DNA of 11,505 nt from an uncultured bacterium (GTDB taxonomy: Bacteria > Cyanobacteriota > Vampirovibrionia > Gastranaerophilales > Gastranaerophilaceae). The stretch spans positions 1 through 11,505 of the forward strand of contig CACZPB010000088.1 of NCBI GenBank assembly GCA_902782905.1. Reading direction: 5' to 3'. The notes under the pieces were generated by a model. The model worked only from the letters and a program-made list of their open reading frames with translations. It was not told where the DNA came from and ran no database searches. Below are positions 6,632 through 11,505 of the stretch, piece by piece (the first letter of the stretch is position 1; each line of letters opens with the position of its first letter). The position numbers and the translations under genes are program-made.

Positions 6632-7303
6632 TTAAAATTCCATTTCTGTTAATTTTTTGCCCAATTTAAAAGCGTTTTCTAAATCTTTTGGAAACTGCGT
6701 CTGTTGAACTTCAATTTTGTGAGCTTCATCAAACAAGTCACAATTGTATTTTGAAAAATCAACAAATTGTTTTGTGTCGTATGAGTACAATCCTTCAGCA
6801 TAACCCATAATGTGGTTGCAGCTTTTTACATTCTCTCCTAAAATTGTCATATAGTTAATATTTTTAGCTAATTCTTCAGGACAGTTCATTGTAAAAATAA
6901 GACCTGTCGGAATAACTCTATTTAATCTTCTTTTTAACCCGCCGTTTTCTTTATCCACCATATATGTGTGGTTTGCAAAAAGCAATCTTTCAAGAAAGCT
7001 TCTGAATATGCCTGTCGGGTATGAAAAATATACAGGAGTTCCGATAATAATGGCATCAGCGTTTATACACTTTTCCAAAATGGGTTTTATATCATCTCTT
7101 ATTGCGCAAACACCTTCTGTTATGCTGCCTTTTCTCTGGCATGCAAAACAGCTCATGCATCCTTTGAAGTTGTAGTCATACAGGTTATAATATTCTACCT
7201 CTGCCCCTGCTGATTCTGCACCTCTTTGAGCTTCTTTAAGCATTTTTGCGGTGTTAAAGTTTTTTCTTGGACTTCCGTTTAAAACAATTACTTTTTTTGA
7301 CAT
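6632..7303 (-). CDS. Flavodoxin-fold NAD(P)H-dependent oxidoreductase with Cys motif
   Basis: A 223-residue member of the same superfamily as the operon flavoproteins. It has the loop VLNGSPRKNFNTAKML (residues 8-23), cysteines 49, 52, 55 and 66 spaced CX2CX2CX10C (GCMSCFACQRKG...GVC), and IIIGTPVYFSYPTGIFRSFLERLLF as the flavin-side segment. The longer last spacing makes Fe-S binding less certain than in the other copies. The frame could open at 7339, but a GGAG SD (7312-7309) five nt before the ATG at 7303 and the family's usual N-terminus fix the start there. It lies outside the LysR-linked operon, 51 nt downstream of the GH13-like gene and on the same strand. It could be co-transcribed with that gene. 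The substrate is unknown. Confidence 0.88.
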   Translation of the reverse strand: MSKKVIVLNGSPRKNFNTAKMLKEAQRGAESAGAEVEYYNLYDYNFKGCMSCFACQRKGSITEGVCAIRDDIKPILEKCINADAIIIGTPVYFSYPTGIFRSFLERLLFANHTYMVDKENGGLKRRLNRVIPTGLIFTMNCPEELAKNINYMTILGENVKSCNHIMGYAEGLYSYDTKQFVDFSKYNCDLFDEAHKIEVQQTQFPKDLENAFKLGKKLTEMEF

Positions 7304-7354
7304 AATAACTCCTTTGCTTGTGCCATTATGATAACACAAACGGAAGGATGTATT

Positions 7355-8662
7355 TTAAAGATTAAGTGCATGAGAGAATAGTTCCCCGACTTTTTTATTG
7401 TACTCTTTTCCATCAGAATGTGCAAAGAGATTGTACCAGTGGCTTTCCGGTGTTCCGTCAGTAGAATAAGAAGGGTTAGACATCATAAGGTGGTGTGTGT
7501 TTGTGTCGTATCTTAAGGGAAATAAATCTTCCATTTGCATAAAGCTCGCGAGTTTGTCACTGGGGAATTCATATGCAAAAAGGGAATTATTAATTCTGCG
7601 GAGACGTTCTTCGTAACTTCTTCCGCCTTCATCATTGTCGTTTGAGACTTCTACTCCGGGGGAATAATTTTTAGAATATTTATGTTTTATAGATTTATCT
7701 CTCACGGTGTGAAAATCGTTAGGATCGATATATCCGGTGCCTGTTGAAAGACCAAGATTTTCATATCTTTGAAAATCGTCAGAGCTCTTTTCTCCCACAA
7801 AACTAAGGTGGGTATTGCCGGTTCTGCTTCTTATTTCGTGTATTATATATTGCATTTGCTCATAAGAAGGCAGCGCACCCACACCTGTGTAGTTTCCCAT
7901 ATCATATCCGCCGATGTGTTTTGCTGAGTCAATAAAAATTGCTTCAAACCCTGTTTTAACAAGTTCAATATGTGCATTTAAGAACAGATTAAAGTGTTCT
8001 TGAATGCTCCAATTGAAACCTGTATCACTTCCGTCAGGTTGAACAACTTTAATTTGGTCAGCTGAGATTACGGTCCTAAATCCGGTTTTAAGTCCGTGAA
8101 AATTCGCAATATTGTTGAAAGCAATGAATTGTTCTGTTGGTGAAATATTAATTTCGTAGTTGATAATGTTATGACTGTAACCGGCATTTAATTTTATTCC
8201 ATAAATTGAATTTTCTTCTTCTGCCGGCTTGTTGTATCCGTCTCCATATATGTTTGGAAATATTTGAGACAAAATAATACAGTTCGCCCAACTTTTGGCG
8301 CTTGGAGGTATAGCAGGCAGGAGTTTAATTGTGCTTATAAGCCCATTTCTACATATATTTCCATGCATCTCTGCAATAGCGCGGTTGTTTATTTCTATAT
8401 AATTTGCAATTACTCCCCAATTGTCCCCATAGTCAGGCGTTTCGATTGTATTAGGGAATTTTTTATAAAAATTCCCGTCTTGATTTAATGTCATAAGAGA
8501 TTCTATTGAGCTTTTTAAAGAACGAACTAAAAGTTCTGAGGGGACAATATTTCCAACCCATTTTCGCATTCCTGAAGAAAAGGTGTGTTCCTCAGTCCAT
8601 TTGTCAGGCTTGAGTTGGGTTGTTTCGTTCAATGATAGTAATAAATTATTAACAGCGTTCAT
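7355..8662 (-). CDS. Divergent GH13-like (alpha-amylase fold) protein
   Basis: A 435-residue protein whose middle and C-terminal parts read like a glycoside hydrolase family 13 barrel. EQFIAFNNIANFHGLKTGFRTVIS (about 177-200) looks like strand 3 after the usual helix. GFEAIFIDSAKHIGG (238-252) matches region II, with Asp245 where the nucleophile sits. FVGEKSS (288-294) offers Glu291 as acid/base. VEVSNDNDEGG (337-347) resembles the NHD region. LASFMQMEDLFPL (371-383) fits strand 8. Region I, normally ending in Asn-His, is not recognisable. There is no signal peptide, so the protein is cytosolic. No SD precedes the ATG; a TAAAAT -10-like box lies six nt upstream. Catalysis and substrate are unproven, and it may be an inactive or novel subfamily. 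Confidence 0.6.
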   Translation of the reverse strand: MNAVNNLLLSLNETTQLKPDKWTEEHTFSSGMRKWVGNIVPSELLVRSLKSSIESLMTLNQDGNFYKKFPNTIETPDYGDNWGVIANYIEINNRAIAEMHGNICRNGLISTIKLLPAIPPSAKSWANCIILSQIFPNIYGDGYNKPAEEENSIYGIKLNAGYSHNIINYEINISPTEQFIAFNNIANFHGLKTGFRTVISADQIKVVQPDGSDTGFNWSIQEHFNLFLNAHIELVKTGFEAIFIDSAKHIGGYDMGNYTGVGALPSYEQMQYIIHEIRSRTGNTHLSFVGEKSSDDFQRYENLGLSTGTGYIDPNDFHTVRDKSIKHKYSKNYSPGVEVSNDNDEGGRSYEERLRRINNSLFAYEFPSDKLASFMQMEDLFPLRYDTNTHHLMMSNPSYSTDGTPESHWYNLFAHSDGKEYNKKVGELFSHALNL

Positions 8663-8783
8663 AAAAATATTTTACAAAAATTTTTATGTATAAAAATTGA
8701 ACAAAAGCAGAATGTAGTATATTGGTAGAAAGTTTAGGGTGAATATTTAATCATAAAAAAGCAGTATAGTCGAGGCGTCCACA

Positions 8784-8811
8784 AAAAAAAGACCCCTAAA
8801 GGCCTTTTTTT
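8784..8811. terminator. Hairpin with A/T tracts, possible bidirectional terminator
   Basis: AAAAAAAG pairs with CTTTTTTT around an inner CC/GG pair and a six-base loop, giving a T-run at the 3' side on either strand. It looks terminator-like, yet no gene on either strand runs into it from nearby. It may therefore end a small transcript, insulate the two divergent blocks, or be an arm of the larger folded element. Confidence 0.4.
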
Positions 8812-8838
8812 ATGGAGCAAGGACTCCGTTGGCGCCGA

Positions 8839-8867
8839 GAAAAATGTGACTAAATGTCACGTTTTTC
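8839..8867. terminator. Second symmetric hairpin, possible bidirectional terminator
   Basis: GAAAAATGTGAC (8839-8850), loop TAAAT, then GTCACGTTTTTC (8856-8867): a twelve-bp stem on the plus strand with one wobble pair, and a T5 tract on the 3' arm of both strands. The GC core GTGAC/GTCAC followed by T5 fits a weak intrinsic terminator. It can equally be helix P4 of the folded element. Confidence 0.4.
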
Positions 8868-8982
8868 GTGGAGCGTTAAATCCAATAAACAAAGTTCATT
8901 TAAGCCAATGGAGGTAGTGTAATTTAACATACAGAACAAGATTAAATTAACTATGAGATGGAGATGTAAAAATTAAAAAATG

Positions 8983-9054
8983 ATTAATTATTCCCAAATT
9001 ACTGCAAATACATATATAATTTACATGGAATATTTAATTTTTGGGATAATTAAT
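8983..9054. repeat. Imperfect inverted repeat around the membrane-gene promoter
   Basis: ATTAATTATTCCCAAATT (8983-9000) recurs inverted as AATTTTTGGGATAATTAAT (9036-9054), differing by a few inserted or missing A/T bases, with 35 bp between. The arms flank the TATAAT box. They may be operator half-sites, and the right arm covers the only SD-like GGGA of the gene. AT-rich sequence makes chance pairing possible, but the shared CCCAAA/TTTGGG core is distinctive. Confidence 0.4.
8991..9020 (+). promoter_or_regulatory. Candidate promoter of the membrane protein / STAND pair
   Basis: A perfect -10 TATAAT (9015-9020) is preceded at 18 nt by TTCCCA (8991-8996), a four-of-six -35 match that lies in the left arm of the inverted repeat. 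Transcription would begin near 9027, about 30 nt before the ATG at 9058. Confidence 0.45.
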
Positions 9055-9057
9055 TAA

Positions 9058-9525
9058 ATGGAAAGTATTGAACTTGAAAAGATTAATGAATATAACCTAA
9101 AAACTCTAGAATTACAAAGACAGTTGTTACAAGAAAATGAGCGATATAATTCTACTGTATGTTCATTAGGTTATATATCCATGTTAGCAATATTATGTTA
9201 TACGCATAATGATATTGAAGAAAAAGCTCTATTATGGATTCTCATATTTTTTGGTTTATCCGTCTTTATTTTTGTAATTTTTGAAATTATTAAAACTTTT
9301 AGATATAACAAAATTGCTGAGAAACAATTTGATAATTATGATGAATACAAAAAAGGCAATATTAAAAAACATAGTGAATTAATCGAAAAAAATAATGAAT
9401 CAGCATATAATACTTGGACTTGGTTTATAGAAAAGAGCAAATATTTCTTTATTGCTTCCGCTATATTTGGAGTATTAGCAGGGATTATTACTTTTGTTCA
9501 ATTATTTTTATTATTGAACTATTAA
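9058..9525 (+). CDS. Small three-helix membrane protein next to a STAND NTPase
   Basis: A 155-residue protein that I cannot place in a named family. Residues 1-30 are a charged, Leu-rich helix (ELEKINEYNLKTLELQRQLL) with coiled-coil character. Hydrophobic segments lie at about 33-49 (weak), 57-78 (LLWILIFFGLSVFIFVIFEII) and 129-153 (FFIASAIFGVLAGIITFVQL), the last ending the protein. Residues 80-127 are a charged, probably cytosolic loop (YNKIAEKQFDNYDEYKKG). There is no signal peptide. The SD is poor; an in-frame stop TAA directly precedes the ATG, fixing this as the earliest start. The gene ends 18 nt before the STAND gene, so they are very likely an operon. In a defence context such proteins can be membrane-acting effectors or anchors; that role is inference. 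Confidence 0.8.
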   Translation: MESIELEKINEYNLKTLELQRQLLQENERYNSTVCSLGYISMLAILCYTHNDIEEKALLWILIFFGLSVFIFVIFEIIKTFRYNKIAEKQFDNYDEYKKGNIKKHSELIEKNNESAYNTWTWFIEKSKYFFIASAIFGVLAGIITFVQLFLLLNY

Positions 9526-9543
9526 AACAAAAGAACAATATTT

Positions 9544-11505
9544 ATGAGTAAAATTAACACTATTCAACAAAAAATAAAGGAATTGAGTGGCGGGGAGTTC
9601 CAAAGACTCTGCGACAGATATCTATATAAAAAATATAAATTTTATAACATCTGTCCACTTGGTTCTGAAGATGGAACAAATAAACCAACAATAGGAATTC
9701 CTGATTCCTATGTAAAGACGCCTGATGATAAATATATTTTAATCATGTATGGTTCTGTTAAAAATAATGCCTATAGGAAGTTAGAACAAGATATTAAATC
9801 AACTCTAAATCTGAAGAAATTAAACTTGAAAAAAGATAAAATAGAAAAAATTATTTGCGTTTATTCATCTACAAATATAACTCCGGAACAACAAGAATCA
9901 TTAAAAAATCTAACTGATGGAATTATGTTAGAAATAATCGATTTGGGAACAATGTCTCATGATTTATTAGAACACTACCCTTCTATTTGTTTCGAGGAGC
10001 TAGGTATACATTTAGATAGTCATCAAATATTTTCAATAGATGATTTTATCGAGATATATAATAAAAATTCTATATCATCCCCACTGGATACAGCGTTTAT
10101 GTTTAGAGAAAAAGAATTAATAGAACTTAAAGAATCTATTTCTAAAACAGATGTATCAGTTATAATTGGAGCTCCAGGGGTTGGAAAAACAAAATTAGCA
10201 CTAGAAGTGTGCAAATTATTTGATGAAAATGAATATAAAAAATATTGTGTTAAGTCAAATGGAGCTTCTATTCAATCTGACTTAAATATATATTTTAATG
10301 AACCGGGAAATTATATTTTATTTCTAGATGATGCAAATGAAATAAGAGAAATTGAATATATATTAAGCTTTATTCATACAAAAAAAAAAGATGTTAATGT
10401 TCGGATAGTAGCAACTGTTCGTGACTATGCAAAAGAAAAAATTTTAAGTACCCTTTTTAAATATACAGAACCTTCAATAATTAAAATAGAAAAATTTTCT
10501 AATGAACAAATTAAACAATTTTTACAAAAAAATTATGATATCAACAATCCAAAATATATAGAACAAATTTGTAAAATATCCCAAGGAAATATACGATTAG
10601 CAGTCATGGCTGCTCAAAAAGCAATAGAAGGTGGCTTTAATGCTATAATAAATACAAACCAGCTGTTTAGATTATATTATAGTAATATTTTAATTAGTTT
10701 AAGCACCAATAAAAAAGACACATATTGCATTTTATTTATTATAGCGTTTTTAGGAGCTACAAATTATAGATCAAATAAAATTACACAAGTATTATTAGAT
10801 TATTTTAATATTAGCGAAAGCATTTTTACAAAAGCATGTGACCACTTGTTTTCATTAGAAATTATTGATAAATATGAAAATGAAATATTAAAAATAACTG
10901 ACCAAAGTTTCAAAGATTTTATAATCTATTATGTTTTAATTGAACAAAAATATATATCATTAGAAAATTTGTTATCTTTAACTTTTCCAAAATATTCTAC
11001 ACATATAGTAAATGCCATAAATATAATTTTGAGATTATTTTTCGATGAAGAAAATTTAAATTATATAAAAACGGAGATAAATAAAGCGTGGCAAAATTGT
11101 AATTCTGATGAAGAATATTATTTTGTGAAACATTTTTCAAGATTAAACTTAGATAAAACTTTATTATATATACAAAATAGAATTAACAACATAGAATCAT
11201 TACCATATAACATAAGAGATTATGATATTTATGAATATTCTAACAATAAAAATATAACATCTTTTGAGATAAAAATTTTATCACAATTCAAAAGAACAGA
11301 ATACTGTGGTGATGCCATTGAACTCCTAATAGATATTTTTAATAAAAATGCAGAGTACATTCACGATATTTATATAGCATTATCGGAAATGTATAATTAT
11401 GATGAAGATTCATATTGTGATGATTATAAAAATGAATATTTTATTATTGATAAACTTTGGCAAATATCAGAATATGGTGAGAAAACAAACGAAACTCTTT
11501 TGTTG
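9544..11505 (+). CDS. STAND-type (Avs-like) NTPase with N-terminal nuclease-like domain (partial)
   Basis: An open frame of 654 codons that leaves the window without a stop. Residues 1-150 look like the restriction-endonuclease-like domain found at the head of many antiviral STAND proteins (LSGGEFQRLCDRYLYKK, then GTNKPTIGIPDSY with Asp54). FSIDDFIEIYNKN and SPLDTAFMFREKELIELKES (about 163-198) form the usual linker. The P-loop NTPase has Walker A GAPGVGKTK (209-217), Walker B ILFLDDA (258-264), a sensor-like IVATVRDY (289-296) and SQGNIRLAVMAA (346-357). A winged-helix region follows, with LKITDQSFKDFIIYYVL at about 450-466. From about 470 onward it is helical and probably forms the start of a sensor domain. 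Such proteins detect phage proteins and trigger an effector. There is no clear SD; coupling to the upstream gene is likely. Expected Glu/Thr/Gln residues after Asp54 are replaced (IMYGSV), so nuclease activity is doubtful. Confidence 0.85.
   Translation, partial: MSKINTIQQKIKELSGGEFQRLCDRYLYKKYKFYNICPLGSEDGTNKPTIGIPDSYVKTPDDKYILIMYGSVKNNAYRKLEQDIKSTLNLKKLNLKKDKIEKIICVYSSTNITPEQQESLKNLTDGIMLEIIDLGTMSHDLLEHYPSICFEELGIHLDSHQIFSIDDFIEIYNKNSISSPLDTAFMFREKELIELKESISKTDVSVIIGAPGVGKTKLALEVCKLFDENEYKKYCVKSNGASIQSDLNIYFNEPGNYILFLDDANEIREIEYILSFIHTKKKDVNVRIVATVRDYAKEKILSTLFKYTEPSIIKIEKFSNEQIKQFLQKNYDINNPKYIEQICKISQGNIRLAVMAAQKAIEGGFNAIINTNQLFRLYYSNILISLSTNKKDTYCILFIIAFLGATNYRSNKITQVLLDYFNISESIFTKACDHLFSLEIIDKYENEILKITDQSFKDFIIYYVLIEQKYISLENLLSLTFPKYSTHIVNAINIILRLFFDEENLNYIKTEINKAWQNCNSDEEYYFVKHFSRLNLDKTLLYIQNRINNIESLPYNIRDYDIYEYSNNKNITSFEIKILSQFKRTEYCGDAIELLIDIFNKNAEYIHDIYIALSEMYNYDEDSYCDDYKNEYFIIDKLWQISEYGEKTNETLLL

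Larger units (their letters stand above)
8776..8875 (+). ncRNA. Candidate structured RNA or folded DNA element
   Basis: Hand folding gives four helices that abut. P1 pairs 8776-8782 with 8868-8875 (one bulge at 8873). P2 is the hairpin 8784-8811 (A7G/CT7 stem, one A-C mismatch, then CC/GG). P3 pairs 8812-8817 with 8824-8829 (six bp, one U-G). P4 pairs 8839-8850 with 8856-8867 (twelve bp including one U-G, loop TAAAT). Only 8830-8838, holding the palindrome GGCGCC, joins them unpaired. The wobble pairs in P3 and P4 work only on the plus strand, whereas P2 would pair better on the minus strand. No known RNA family is recognised. P2 and P4, with T-rich 3' arms, could instead simply be tandem bidirectional terminators. 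Confidence 0.45.
8663..9057. other. 395-bp intergenic gap between divergent gene blocks
   Basis: No convincing protein gene is present. From left to right it holds: a -10-like TAAAAT for the leftward GH13-like gene (minus strand of 8669-8674); a weak rightward promoter-like pair (TTGAAC at 8697, TATATT at 8718, spacing 15, so doubtful); the folded element at 8776-8875; a plain AT-rich stretch; and the promoter, inverted repeat and tiny open frame preceding the membrane-protein gene. GC is clearly higher at 8771-8875 than on either side. Confidence 0.8.

Noticed and set aside
8776..8875. Retron-type ncRNA or CRISPR-like repeat
   Set aside because: No reverse transcriptase, no cas gene and no repeated spacer pattern is present in the window; the folded element occurs once.
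8875..8928. GTTAAAT (8875-8881) and ATTTAAC (8922-8928), which match integron attC core consensus forms GTTRRRY and RYYYAAC
   Set aside because: The order is reversed relative to an attC site (RYYYAAC should come first), no matching partner is found at the correct end of the upstream hairpins, and no integrase is present. Likely an AT-rich coincidence.
10023..10214. Minus-strand open frame opposite the STAND gene
   Set aside because: It overlaps the P-loop coding region on the other strand and has no initiation signal or family resemblance.

Overview
The window is low-GC bacterial chromosome. Genes are compact, start mostly with ATG and usually carry a GGAG-type Shine-Dalgarno (SD) site. Housekeeping genes (mgtE, yajQ) lie beside several iron-sulfur/flavodoxin-type enzymes, which suggests an anaerobic or microaerobic, probably gut-type bacterium. 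One exported protein has an ordinary Sec-type signal. No rRNA, tRNA or clear marker gene fixes the taxonomy; an affiliation with gut Gastranaerophilales-like bacteria is only a guess.

Left part (1-1225, minus strand): the 5' part of mgtE (Mg2+ transporter/channel, running off the left edge), a complete yajQ, and a 79-residue orphan.

Redox operon (1331-5632, minus strand): six genes with gaps of 8 to 21 nt. In transcription order they are a YajO-like aldo/keto reductase, an iron-sulfur-flavoprotein-like protein, a classical small flavodoxin, a second Cys-motif flavodoxin-fold oxidoreductase, an exported carboxymuconolactone-decarboxylase/cupin fusion, and a hexapeptide acetyltransferase. A LysR-type regulator (5740-6621) is divergent to it. 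The 107-bp gap holds back-to-back sigma70-like promoters and a perfect T-N11-A palindrome lying on the operon's -35 box, so the regulator very likely controls the operon. The physiological substrate is not readable from sequence; reduction or detoxification of a quinone, electrophile or aldehyde is a reasonable inference.

Middle (6632-8662, minus strand): a further Cys-motif flavodoxin-fold protein, convergent with the LysR gene, and a 435-residue divergent GH13-like (alpha-amylase fold) protein.

Right part (8663-11505): a 395-bp gene-free gap separates the leftward genes from a much more AT-rich rightward locus. The gap holds a compact element of about 100 nt (8776-8875) that folds by hand into a closing helix and three abutting hairpins. 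Beyond it lie a small three-helix membrane protein and a large STAND-type NTPase, cut off by the window edge after 654 codons. The NTPase resembles Avs-like antiviral STAND proteins, with an N-terminal nuclease-like domain whose expected catalytic residues look partly lost. This membrane-protein plus STAND pair, with a structured element upstream, is the best candidate for an undescribed (defence) system here.
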